The notes under the pieces: model-generated | Database searches by the model: none | Told to the model about the DNA's origin: nothing | Seen by the model: the letters and a program-made list of their open reading frames with translations, nothing else | Shown: in pieces, positions 28,195 to 36,800 of the stretch | Position numbering within the stretch: position 1 is the first letter of the stretch | How the letters are laid out: the number at the start of each line of letters is the position of its first letter | Assembly (NCBI GenBank): GCA_016699405.1 | Contig: CP064972.1 | Location: 3,503,501-3,567,500, forward strand | Direction of reading: 5' to 3' | DNA from: Holophagales bacterium | Lineage (GTDB): Bacteria > Acidobacteriota > Thermoanaerobaculia > Multivoradales > JAGPDF01 | DNA length: 64,000 nucleotides | Translations under genes and position numbers: made by a program

Positions 28195-28707
28195 GTGGGT
28201 GAGAAGGACAACCTGGTGCTCGTCGAGGTCCGCGGGCTGATGAACGATCCAGCGACTCGGACCCCGATCGTCGTTCTGCGCGACGACGAAGGTGATCGCT
28301 TCCTACCGATCTGGATCGGCCTGTTCGAGGCCCAGGCCATCGGTCTTGCGCTCGAAGGGGTCAAGGCCCCGCGCCCGATGACCCACGACCTTCTCGCGGA
28401 CACCATCACCTCGCTCGGCGGAACCGTCGATCGGGTCGTCGTTTCCTCCCTGCGCGAGGGGACCTTCTACGCAACGGTGGAGGTCCTGCGCGGCGGCGAG
28501 GCGCTGGTGCTGGATGCACGGCCGTCCGATGCGATCGCACTTGCGCTGCGCCTGGGGAGCCCGATCCTCGTCCGCGAGGCGATCTTTTCCGACGCCGCGA
28601 CCCGATCGTCAACGTCTGGCGAAGCCATCTCCTTCGACGAAGACGAGCGGTCGAGGCGCCTCCTCGAATCGCTCACTCCGGAGGAGTTGGGAAAGTACAA
28701 GATGTAG
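28195..28707 (+). CDS. bifunctional nuclease domain protein (DUF151/BFN)
   Basis: 170 residues. The BFN domain is clear: LVEVRGLMNDPATRTPIVVL, then LPIWIGLFEAQAIGLAL, RPMTHDLLADTI and LDARPSDAIALALR. Plant members have RNase and DNase activity; the role in bacteria is unknown. The C-terminal 40 residues are acidic and helical (UvrB/C-like motif region LTPEELGKYK). GTG start at 28195 is chosen from the family's usual N terminus; no Shine-Dalgarno is visible. It lies between miaB and parA with its own candidate promoter. Confidence 0.87.
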   Translation: MGEKDNLVLVEVRGLMNDPATRTPIVVLRDDEGDRFLPIWIGLFEAQAIGLALEGVKAPRPMTHDLLADTITSLGGTVDRVVVSSLREGTFYATVEVLRGGEALVLDARPSDAIALALRLGSPILVREAIFSDAATRSSTSGEAISFDEDERSRRLLESLTPEELGKYKM

Positions 28708-28735
28708 CCATCCGGCGCGCCAAAGTCCTCCGAAC

Positions 28736-28750
28736 CTATTGATTCAATAG
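28736..28750. repeat. 15-base palindrome upstream of parA
   Basis: CTATTGATTCAATAG, two perfect 7-base arms around one T. It is strikingly AT-rich for this genome and lies 56 bases before the parA -35 hexamer. It could be an operator; no T tract follows, so it is a poor terminator candidate. Confidence 0.6.
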
Positions 28751-28763
28751 CACTTCCATCATG

Positions 28764-28779
28764 TGTCGGCGCGCCGACA
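28764..28779. repeat. 16-base palindrome upstream of parA
   Basis: TGTCGGCGCGCCGACA is a perfect palindrome 26 bases before the parA -35 hexamer. Its GGCGCGCC centre also occurs at 28714-28721. The 14-base core recurs inside recJ (16269-16282), so part of the signal may be chance in a GC-rich genome. Confidence 0.6.
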
Positions 28780-28805
28780 TCGCTGCTCGGCCGCTCCTGC
28801 TTTCC

Positions 28806-28835
28806 TTGACCATCTCGACGACCCCGGCTTACACT
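28806..28835 (+). promoter_or_regulatory. promoter of the parAB operon, near-leaderless
   Basis: TTGACC (28806-28811), 18-base spacer, TACACT (28830-28835). The parA ATG is 11 bases after the -10, which leaves a leader of only about 4 bases and no room for a Shine-Dalgarno site. Confidence 0.7.
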
Positions 28836-28846
28836 CCCGTCCGCCT

Positions 28847-29597
<751 letters not shown>

Positions 29598-29605
<8 letters not shown>

Positions 29606-30494
29606 GCCCGCCTCGAAGAGAGGACTTCCGACCCGCGTGAAGATGCGGCATGGTGCCCATTTCGTCGACGAGCTGACGCGACGCCACGAGACGCCGATCG
29701 GCCGCATGGTGCCCTTGTCCGCCTTGGAGCCGAATCCGGACCAGCCGCGGAACTCTGTTGGCGACCTTTCGGACCTGGTCGAGTCGATCAAGGCCAAGGG
29801 CATCCTCGAGCCGATCCTCGTTCGGCCACGAAAGACCGCGGAAGAGGGGGAGTCCGAGCTGGCCCGGTCTCAGTTCCAGATCATCTCCGGTGAACGCCGG
29901 TACCGCGCCGCCCTGGAGGCCGGACTCTTCGATGTGCCGGTCATCGAGATGGCCGTCTCGGATCAAGAGGCCCTCGAGATCGCCCTGATCGAGAACCTGC
30001 AGCGCAAGGACCTGTCGCCCTTCGAAGAGGCGGACGGCTATCGCGCCCTGGCGGAGCTCTACAGCTACAAGCACGAGCAGATCGCCTCGGCGGTCGGCAA
30101 GTCGCGGACCTCGGTCACCGAGAGTCTGATGCTCTTGCAGCTTCCGGCTCGGGTACGCGAAGCCGCGCACGCCCTGGGGATCACCACGAAGTCGACGCTC
30201 CTCGAAGTGCTCAAGGCCGGCGACGAGAACCAGATGATTCAGCTGCTGGAGCGGGTGGCCACCCAGGGCCTGAGCCGGGACGACGTCCGGCGGGAGCAGC
30301 GAGCCATCAGCAAGGCCGGCGATCCGCCACGTCGCAAGCCGTACATTTTCAAGTTCAAGGCCCCGGATCGGAGCTTTCAACTCGCCGTCACCTTCAGACA
30401 GTCGACTGTCGATTCGTCTGACTTGATTCGCGCCTTGGAGCAGATCCTCGCGGACCTTCGCAGCAAAGCCAATCCCACCACAAAGCCCAAGTAG
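29598..30494 (+). CDS. parB: chromosome partitioning protein ParB
   Basis: 298-residue CTP-dependent DNA clamp that loads at parS. N-terminal motifs: VPLSALEPNPDQPRN, the CTP-binding ISGERRYRAALEAG and ENLQRKDLSPFEEADGY. The helix-turn-helix follows at HEQIASAVGKSRTSVTESL. The C-terminal dimer domain is short. GTG start at 29598 with GAGGAGG nine bases upstream, translationally coupled to parA. No canonical parS site was found by eye in the window. Confidence 0.94.
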
Positions 30495-30737
30495 CAGCGC
30501 TCGACCGACCTGAACGTGGGGAGCGTCGCCCTCCGGGTCGAACGCGAGGTGCCGTCCAGGCACGCGAAAAGCCGCCGCCGGCCGACTTCACGCGTTCTAG
30601 TTTACATAATCAATCTTATCGGACCTTGCGCAAAGCTGGAATGGCCGCCTTGTCAGGCTCTCCGCCGCCGACGGCGCTGCTTTCCCGGCCCGCAGGGCGA
30701 ACCGGATCCAGCCTCGCTGCGATTCAGTGGAACGACT
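30495..30737. other. convergent intergenic region with an AT-rich island
   Basis: No gene is visible between the parB stop and the stop of the minus-strand PTPS gene. Bases 30594-30621 are an AT-rich patch in otherwise GC-rich DNA (TTTACATAATCAATCTTATC). I find no clear terminator hairpin with a T tract. Confidence 0.5.
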
Positions 30738-31202
30738 TCAGGGAGTGTTGCTCGGGGAGTGCCACTCGGCACCCAGATCTTCGTCCTCGTCGACCGCAAC
30801 TTGGACGAGGCTAGCCGCCCGGCCCGTCCAGCCGGCAACGAGTCGGTCCCGGATCCAGAGGACCAGGTTCTCGCTCGACGGAATCCGCCCGCCGGGGGCG
30901 AACTCGAGGACAGCGGAGTTGAGATGCTGATGATCGAGAGCTTCGAGAACAGCATCTCGAACCAGGGCGTCGAGCCAGCCAAGATCGATCACGAACCCGG
31001 TGTCCGGATCGGGCTCCCCGGCCACGACGACGGTGACACGGTAGTTGTGTCCGTGCCCCGGAAGATTCGCGCACTTGCCGAAGCGGCGCCGGTTCTCCTC
31101 GTCGGACCAGTCGGGTCGACGATAAAGATGGCTGGCGGAGAATCGGTAGCGACGGCGCAACCGGACCCGCTGGTCGAATCTCGTCAGACCTTCCCTCGCC
31201 AT
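30738..31202 (-). CDS. 6-pyruvoyl-tetrahydropterin synthase family protein (PTPS-II-like)
   Basis: 154 residues of the PTPS/QueD tunnelling fold. Zinc ligands are His25 (FSASH), His50 and His52 (GHGHNY). The catalytic Cys44 lies six residues before His50 (CANLPGH). That spacing matches eukaryotic-type 6-pyruvoyl-tetrahydropterin synthase, while QueD enzymes have CxxxH. LDHQHLN and the Glu111 of SSEN are also present. It therefore more likely makes a tetrahydropterin than a queuosine precursor, though substrate use is not certain. It overlaps the upstream pteridine-reductase-like SDR by 19 bases, so the two form an operon. Confidence 0.82.
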   Translation of the reverse strand: MAREGLTRFDQRVRLRRRYRFSASHLYRRPDWSDEENRRRFGKCANLPGHGHNYRVTVVVAGEPDPDTGFVIDLGWLDALVRDAVLEALDHQHLNSAVLEFAPGGRIPSSENLVLWIRDRLVAGWTGRAASLVQVAVDEDEDLGAEWHSPSNTP

Positions 31203-31951
31203 AGCTCCGACCCTCCCGTCACGTGGATCGACGCCCCGGTCACGAAGTCGCTGAGCACCAGGAACTCGACCGCACGAGCGACGTCCTGCGGACTTCCCAG
31301 GCGCTTGACCAGGGTCCGTTCCTCCATGGCCGACCGCTCGGTTGCCGTCGTCCCCTCAGGAGGCAGAACCGGTCCAGGCACCACGGCGTTGACTCGGAAG
31401 GCCGGCCCCAGCCCCTTGGCCATTGATTTCACCAAGGCGATCAAGCCGGCCTTCGCAACGCTGTGGGCGAGGTAGTTCGGCCACAACTCGACGCCGGCGG
31501 CGTCGGCAATCGCGACCATCACTCCCCCACTCGCCTCCCGCCGTCGCACCATCTCGCGAGCCACGAGAGCAAACGAGCGCAGGTTCAGCGCCAGGGCGTG
31601 ATCCCAGAGCGCGGCGTCGCTCGCCTCGAGATCGGCTCGAACGAAACTGGCGGCGCAATGAACGAACAGGTCGGGAGACTCCGCTCGGCGATCGAACTCC
31701 CGGTAGATCCGCGACGCACCGTCGGCCGTCGCGAGATCCGCCTGGAGCACGAAGCTCCCTGCAGGCAGCTCGGAGACGAGCTCCTGTGCAGCCTGCTCGC
31801 TCGTGTGACAGTGAACAGCGACGCGAGCGCCGAGTGCACCGAGGTGGCGCGTCACCACCCTGCCGATCCGTCGGGCTCCTCCCGTCACGAGAACAAGGTG
31901 GCCGAGCAGCGGAGCGGGCCGCGCGGTGTCCGTATAATGCGCTTCTCTCAT
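31184..31951 (-). CDS. short-chain dehydrogenase, pteridine reductase (PTR1/FolM)-like
   Basis: 255 residues. The cofactor motif TGGARRIGR has the RxG(R) form of pteridine reductases. The active site has Asp150 and Lys167 with the same 17-residue spacing as Asp181 and Lys198 of Leishmania PTR1 (from memory), but the catalytic Tyr position is His163 in YLAHSVAK. A Tyr lies three residues earlier (Tyr160). Together with the PTPS-like gene it overlaps, a role in reducing a pterin is likely. Its ATG shares the CATG at 31949-31952 with the start of the divergent lptFG gene, and no Shine-Dalgarno is seen. Confidence 0.82.
   Translation of the reverse strand: MREAHYTDTARPAPLLGHLVLVTGGARRIGRVVTRHLGALGARVAVHCHTSEQAAQELVSELPAGSFVLQADLATADGASRIYREFDRRAESPDLFVHCAASFVRADLEASDAALWDHALALNLRSFALVAREMVRRREASGGVMVAIADAAGVELWPNYLAHSVAKAGLIALVKSMAKGLGPAFRVNAVVPGPVLPPEGTTATERSAMEERTLVKRLGSPQDVARAVEFLVLSDFVTGASIHVTGGSELWRGKV
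31933..31938 (+). promoter_or_regulatory. -10 element of lptFG, near-leaderless
   Basis: Consensus TATAAT 11 bases before the lptFG ATG. No good -35 hexamer is seen 16-18 bases upstream. The element lies inside the coding sequence of the divergent SDR gene. Confidence 0.6.
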
Positions 31952-34376
31952 GCGCCGGCTCGATCGCTACCTCGTATCCGAAGTCCTGGGACCGTTGGCC
32001 CTTGGATTTCTAGTGTACACGTTCATTCTGCTCGTCCGGTTCTTCTTCGCCTCGGCGGAGATGATCATCCGACGCGGGCTGCCCGCCGGCACGGTCGCCG
32101 AGCTTCTGCTCCTCGGCCTCCCCAGCATCCTCGTCCTGACCTTGCCGATGTCGCTCCTCTTCGGCGTGCTCATCGCCGTCGGCCGTCTGTCGGCCGACAG
32201 CGAGCTCGTGGCGATGCGCGCCTGCGGTCTGAGCCTCTATGCGGTGACCCGGCCGATGGTCATGCTCGGCACGGTCCTCTCCCTGCTCACGGCCTACGTC
32301 TCGATCGAGCTGATGCCCGCGGGGAATCACGCCAGCAGCAAGCTGATGATCGAGATCGCGACGAAGACGATCAGCCAGCAGGTCGAGCCGCGGGTCGTCT
32401 ACTACGAATTCCAGGGCAAGGCGCTCTACATCTTCGACATCGACCCCGGAACCAAGCAGTGGAGGGGTGTCTTCCTCGCCGACTCGGTGCCCGGCATGCG
32501 CAACGAGATCGTCGTCGCCGACTCCGGCGAGCCACGCCTGGCGCCGGACGGTGAGCAGCTCACCCTTCATCTCGAGGGAGCCACGAAGCACACGGTCGAC
32601 TTGGCCAATCCGGCTCGGTACGAAGTCAGTCGCTACCGCACGCTCGACTTTGTGCTTCAGGATCGCTTTACGAGTGAGCAGCGCGCCAAGCTCGCCGCGA
32701 GCAAGAGTCGGCAGGCGATGACCATGCGTGAGCTTCGCCGCCGGGCTCGTGATCAAGACCTCCCCGTCGAGGAGCGTCGCTTGGCGAGCGTCGAGATGAA
32801 CAAGCGCTATGCGATCCCAGCCGCCTGTCTCGTCTTTTCCCTGCTCGCCGTTCCGCTCGGTTTCAACAACCGGCGCGGCGGAAAGTCCTCGGGATTCGCC
32901 ATCTCCATCCTGGTCATCTTGTTCTACTGGATTCTGCTGACGCAGGGAGAAGAGGCGGCACGCGTCGGTCAGCTCTCCCCTGCCCTGGCGATGTGGCTGC
33001 CCGACATCCTGCTCCTCGGCCTCGGTCTCGTCACGATGTGGCGACGAGACCGCGATCTCCCATTGGTGCCTCGACGGCTCTCCGCCGTCCAGTGGGTGCC
33101 ACCTCGGGTCCGAGCGCTCTGGCGGCGAGCCGTCTACCAGGTCGGGCGCGCCACGCGGCGCTCCGCTCATCCGGCTGCGGCGACGGATCGGGCGCATGGG
33201 ACGGCCTCGACGGCACCGAAGCGGCGGACGCTCGGGCTCCGCTCTCTCCGTCCGGGGGCGCGGATCGTCTTTCGCCTGCCGCGCCTCAAGCTGAGATTCC
33301 CGAATCTTCTCGACCGCTACGTGCTTGAAACGCTGGTCCGAGTGTTCGCCCCGGTGATGCTCTCCGCCGTCGCCATCTCGCTGATCGCCGACTTCACCGA
33401 CAACCTGGATCAGATCCTGAAGAACCACCCGCCGCGCGACGTGATCTTCGGCTACTACAAGTACGTTTCGCTCCAGGTCGCCTACGACACGGCGCCGATC
33501 GTTGTCCTCGTCACCACGCTCATCGCTTTCAGCCTCCTCGGGCGGACCAACGAGATCACCGCCCTCAAGGCGCTCGGGACCTCGCTCTTCCGCCTCGCCC
33601 TTCCTGCCGTGGTCGCCGCGGGGACCGTGGCGGCGCTGTCGATCCTCCTGCAGGCCGAGGTATTGGTCGTCTCCAACCAGAAGGTGAGCGAGTACAAGGA
33701 CCGGATCAAGGGGAGGACCGTGTCGCGCAGCCTGCGCCGAGCCGATCAGCACTGGGTGGCCGGCGAGGGTCGGACGCTCTACAACTACGCCGGTTACGAT
33801 GACCGGACGAAACGGCTGCAGCGGCTGCAGATTCTCCGCTTCGACGAGAATCGGCGGTTGACCGCACGGCTCTTTGCCGACTCGGCGCAACACGCGGAGA
33901 GCGGATGGATCGTCGCTCGCGGATGGGTGCGGGATTCGCCGGACTTCGTCACGTTCCAGTCCCTCGACGCACCGGTGCGAATCGACCTCCCGGAGCAGCC
34001 CGAGTACTTTGCCATCGACCGACCTCGACCGGAGGAGATGTCGTACCGGGACCTGCGCGCGACCATCGCCGACCTTCGCGCCAGCGGTCAGGCGGTCTCC
34101 GAATTGGAGGTGTCGCTCCATCGCAAGCTGGCGTTCCCCTTCACCTCGGTCGTGATGGCGTGCGTCGCCCTGCCCTTCGCCTTCCGTCTCGGAAGGCAAG
34201 GGGCTCTCTACGGCCTCGGGCTCTCCGTGGTGCTCGGAATCGTCTTCTTTGCGATCTACGCGTTCTTCATGAAGCTCGGGGAGGTCGGCGCGTTCCCGGC
34301 GGTCGTTGCGGTCTGGAGCCCCAGCCTTCTCTTCGCGCTGCTCTCCGCCTATCTGTTCCTGGGCGTCCGCACCTAG
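31950..34376 (+). CDS. fused LptF-LptG permease of the LPS exporter
   Basis: 808 residues containing two complete LptF/LptG-family (YjgP/YjgQ) units. The first, 1-365, begins RRLDRYLVSEVLGPL, has membrane segments near 15-32, 50-75, 100-118, and 287-360, with a beta-jellyroll periplasmic domain between. A basic linker of about 80 residues (367-450) follows. The second unit, 452-808, begins LLDRYVLETLVRVFAPV and has the same plan. In most Gram-negatives LptF and LptG are separate proteins of about 360 residues each. Together with LptB it would form the inner-membrane LPS extractor. The reading frame is open throughout the linker, so this is a true fusion in this sequence. Confidence 0.92.
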   Translation: MRRLDRYLVSEVLGPLALGFLVYTFILLVRFFFASAEMIIRRGLPAGTVAELLLLGLPSILVLTLPMSLLFGVLIAVGRLSADSELVAMRACGLSLYAVTRPMVMLGTVLSLLTAYVSIELMPAGNHASSKLMIEIATKTISQQVEPRVVYYEFQGKALYIFDIDPGTKQWRGVFLADSVPGMRNEIVVADSGEPRLAPDGEQLTLHLEGATKHTVDLANPARYEVSRYRTLDFVLQDRFTSEQRAKLAASKSRQAMTMRELRRRARDQDLPVEERRLASVEMNKRYAIPAACLVFSLLAVPLGFNNRRGGKSSGFAISILVILFYWILLTQGEEAARVGQLSPALAMWLPDILLLGLGLVTMWRRDRDLPLVPRRLSAVQWVPPRVRALWRRAVYQVGRATRRSAHPAAATDRAHGTASTAPKRRTLGLRSLRPGARIVFRLPRLKLRFPNLLDRYVLETLVRVFAPVMLSAVAISLIADFTDNLDQILKNHPPRDVIFGYYKYVSLQVAYDTAPIVVLVTTLIAFSLLGRTNEITALKALGTSLFRLALPAVVAAGTVAALSILLQAEVLVVSNQKVSEYKDRIKGRTVSRSLRRADQHWVAGEGRTLYNYAGYDDRTKRLQRLQILRFDENRRLTARLFADSAQHAESGWIVARGWVRDSPDFVTFQSLDAPVRIDLPEQPEYFAIDRPRPEEMSYRDLRATIADLRASGQAVSELEVSLHRKLAFPFTSVVMACVALPFAFRLGRQGALYGLGLSVVLGIVFFAIYAFFMKLGEVGAFPAVVAVWSPSLLFALLSAYLFLGVRT

Positions 34377-34418
34377 TTGGCCAGCGGCAGGGCCCCGGGC
34401 ACACCGCCCGGAATGGCG

Positions 34419-35027
34419 TCAGGGGCGCCGTCGCACCGGGGCGCTCTGCAGCACGCCGTAGAACAGGGATGAAACCGCGTGAAGCGTCGAGAGTGCAACG
34501 GCAGACCTCCGGCTTTCCAGGCCTCCGGTCAGCGAGCTGAATAGCCCACCGCTCCGCCTCGTTCCCGGCATGGCGAACGGCAGTTGCTCGCGCTCCAGAC
34601 CTGCAACCAGCCTTCCCGGGAGCTGAATCGAGCCGCTCGATCCCACCGCCTCTCCGGCGGGACTCACGACGGAGGTCCAGTTGCGGACGAAGTAGTGCTC
34701 CGAGTCGCCGAATTCGAGGCTGTGAAGGCCACCTGCAGTTCCGATGTAGAGGTGGTACGAACCGAGGAGTCGATCCCGCAGCGCGGCCGACTGCGAGCGC
34801 GCTGCCGCCACGATCTCCTCGTCGGAAAGGGCCAGTCCGTGAGCCGGCTCGCTGCTGCCCCCCTCCTGCGGCACGACCGCGACCGGGACTGGACGATCGA
34901 GCCCGTCATGGAAGAACCGCAACAGCCCTTCGCGAACTCCGAGCAGGACGTCGGGCGAGGTTCCCGCCACGGCCACTTCGACTCCAGTTTGGAAGCGGTG
35001 CCAGAACTCCCTAAGATCGGATGCCAT
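34419..35027 (-). CDS. DUF84 family protein, probable inosine/xanthosine triphosphatase
   Basis: 202 residues of the DUF84/NTPase_I-T (YjjX-like) family. The N-terminal VEVAVAGTSPDVLLGVREGLLRFF corresponds to the AVGSTNPVK-type substrate loop. The central YHLYIGTAGGLHSLEFG and the C-terminal GGLFSSLTGGLESRRSAV blocks also fit. Such enzymes hydrolyse non-canonical purine triphosphates (ITP, XTP). The family's core starts near residue 16, and a GTG at 34982 is an alternative start. The upstream ATG shares CATG 35025-35028 with the divergent methyltransferase gene. Confidence 0.72.
   Translation of the reverse strand: MASDLREFWHRFQTGVEVAVAGTSPDVLLGVREGLLRFFHDGLDRPVPVAVVPQEGGSSEPAHGLALSDEEIVAAARSQSAALRDRLLGSYHLYIGTAGGLHSLEFGDSEHYFVRNWTSVVSPAGEAVGSSGSIQLPGRLVAGLEREQLPFAMPGTRRSGGLFSSLTGGLESRRSAVALSTLHAVSSLFYGVLQSAPVRRRP
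34989..35017 (+). promoter_or_regulatory. promoter of the SpoU methyltransferase gene, leaderless position
   Basis: TTGGAA (34989-34994), 17-base spacer, TAAGAT (35012-35017), then 8 bases to ATG 35026. It lies inside the N-terminal coding region of the divergent DUF84 gene. Confidence 0.6.
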
Positions 35028-35844
35028 GATCTCCAGCCGGCAGAATCAATTCATCAAGGCTATCCGCAACCTGCGGCACAGTAAAGGCGATCGGGCCCTT
35101 CTCGAAGGTGAGCACCTGATCGGCGAGGCCATCCGTGGCGGATTGCGTTTGGAGTGGATCCTCGCGACCCCGGAGTTCTCCGGCTCGACATCCGGAGCGA
35201 ACCTGCTGGCAAGGACGGACCCGTCGCGGGTCCACCTGGTCTCCGACGACGCCCTTCGGTCCGTTGCGGACGTGGATTCGCCTTCGGGAGTGATCGCGGC
35301 AGCCGACCTCCCTCGGTCCGCCGTGACGTGCCTCTCGGTCGCTCCGGGCGAGTGCTATCTCTACCTCGAACGCGTCCAGGATCCTGGCAATCTCGGAGCA
35401 ATCGTTCGCGCCGCGGAAGCGAGCGGGGCCCGGGGTATCGCACTGTCGGCCGGATGCGCCCATCCGAACCACCCGCGGGCGCTGAGAGCATCGGCTGGGA
35501 GCCTTCTTCGAGTCCCGGTGGCTGTCGATTGTTCGCTCGCCGAGCTCGTGCACCATCTCGCGACCGCAACGCCTCGCGTGCTCGCGCTCGACGCCCACGG
35601 GGAGAGCCTCTACCGGCAGGATCTCTCGGGGACGGTGGTGCTGGCGCTCGGAAGCGAGGGGCTGGGATTGACAGCGGAGACCCTGGCGACAGCCGACCGG
35701 ACCCTGGCGATACCGATCGCGGCGCCCGTCGAATCGCTCAACGTCGCGGTGGCGGCGGCGATCACCCTTTTCGAGCGACGCCGCCGCCTTCACCCCGACG
35801 AGGCCGAGCGCCTCGATCAGCCAGCCCGCTCTCGCAGGACCTGA
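35026..35844 (+). CDS. SpoU/TrmH family RNA 2'-O-methyltransferase
   Basis: 272 residues. N-terminal substrate-binding domain (NQFIKAIRNLRHSKGDRALLEGEHLIGEAI) and a C-terminal SPOUT knot with the three motifs: LERVQDPGNLGAIVRAAEASG, VLALGSEGLGLT and IPIAAPVESLNVAVAAAITLFE. It modifies a ribose in rRNA or tRNA using S-adenosylmethionine; the exact RNA cannot be told. It starts in a CATG shared with a divergent gene and its last 28 bases overlap the convergent etfA end. Confidence 0.9.
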   Translation: MISSRQNQFIKAIRNLRHSKGDRALLEGEHLIGEAIRGGLRLEWILATPEFSGSTSGANLLARTDPSRVHLVSDDALRSVADVDSPSGVIAAADLPRSAVTCLSVAPGECYLYLERVQDPGNLGAIVRAAEASGARGIALSAGCAHPNHPRALRASAGSLLRVPVAVDCSLAELVHHLATATPRVLALDAHGESLYRQDLSGTVVLALGSEGLGLTAETLATADRTLAIPIAAPVESLNVAVAAAITLFERRRRLHPDEAERLDQPARSRRT

Positions 35845-36800
35845 GAGAGGGCGGGAACGATCTCGTGCAGGTCGCCGACGCAGCCGTAGGTGGCGATCTT
35901 GAAGATCGGAGCGGTCGCATCCTTGTTGACGGCAGCGATCACCGACGATCCTTTCATTCCCACCAGATGCTGGATCGCGCCGGAGATCCCGAGCGCCAGG
36001 TAGAGCTTCGGCGCTACGGTCTGGCCGCTCGAACCGACCTGGCGATCCCGTGGCAGCCATCCGGAGTCGATGACCGGCCGGCTCGCCGCAATCTCGCCGC
36101 CGATCAGTCGCGCGAGCTCCTCGACCGGGCCGAGCTTGTCCGCACCTCCCACACCACGCCCCACGGCCACGATGATGTCCGCCTTCGTCAGGTCGACCTG
36201 ATCGGTCGTCGCCCGCTCGAAGCCAAGCACTTCGCGCATCAGTTGCGAGCCGTCGAGCGCCGGCGCCTCGCGCTGAATCGGCGCGCTGCCCACCTTGGCC
36301 GAGTCGGCAGAGAACGCACCCGACTGGATCGAGACGAAGATGACGCCCTCGCCCTTGACGCGAACCCGCGCATGGAGTTTGCCGCCGAGCACCGGCCGCT
36401 TCCATTGCAGTTCGCCTTCGACGCGCAGGAAGCCGATCGCTTCCGGCACCAGGGCGCCGTCCGCCGCCTGGGCGAGCCGAGGGAGAAAGTCGGCGGCCTG
36501 ATAGGTGTGGGGCGAGATGACGAACGCGGGAGCGTGGGAACGCACCAGCGGCGCCAGGGCAGCCACATACCCGCCCGGGGTGTACTCGGCGAGCAGCGCA
36601 TGCTCGAGCACGCGAACACTCTCGATCGCGAAGCCGGCGAGCTCTCCCGCGAGGCTCTCCACCCCGCTGCCCAGGATCACCGCCTCCACTGCCGACCCGA
36701 TCTCGGCCGCGAGCGCCTGCCCTGCCGCGATCGCCTCGCGAGATCCGCGATGGAGCTTGCCGTCGCGATGCTGAACGACCACCCAGATCTTCCCGCTCAT
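35817..36800 (-). CDS. etfA: electron transfer flavoprotein subunit alpha
   Basis: 327-residue FAD-binding subunit of the electron transfer flavoprotein, which takes electrons from acyl-CoA and other dehydrogenases. The C-terminal FAD domain is clear: VAVGRGVGGADKLGPVEELA, SGWLPRDRQVGSSGQTVAPKLYLALGISGAIQHL, with final GDLHEIVPALSQVL. It overlaps etfB by four bases. Size and motifs are normal; the protein has no extra ferredoxin domain. Confidence 0.95.
   Translation of the reverse strand: MSGKIWVVVQHRDGKLHRGSREAIAAGQALAAEIGSAVEAVILGSGVESLAGELAGFAIESVRVLEHALLAEYTPGGYVAALAPLVRSHAPAFVISPHTYQAADFLPRLAQAADGALVPEAIGFLRVEGELQWKRPVLGGKLHARVRVKGEGVIFVSIQSGAFSADSAKVGSAPIQREAPALDGSQLMREVLGFERATTDQVDLTKADIIVAVGRGVGGADKLGPVEELARLIGGEIAASRPVIDSGWLPRDRQVGSSGQTVAPKLYLALGISGAIQHLVGMKGSSVIAAVNKDATAPIFKIATYGCVGDLHEIVPALSQVLRERAG

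Noticed and set aside
30738..31202. Calling the PTPS gene queD
   Set aside because: The catalytic Cys to His spacing is C-x5-H as in 6-pyruvoyl-tetrahydropterin synthase, not CxxxH as in QueD, and no queuosine genes are near.
34394..34412. CCGGGC/GCCCGG hairpin between lptFG and the DUF84 gene as a bidirectional terminator
   Set aside because: Six-base stem without T tract on either side; too weak to list.
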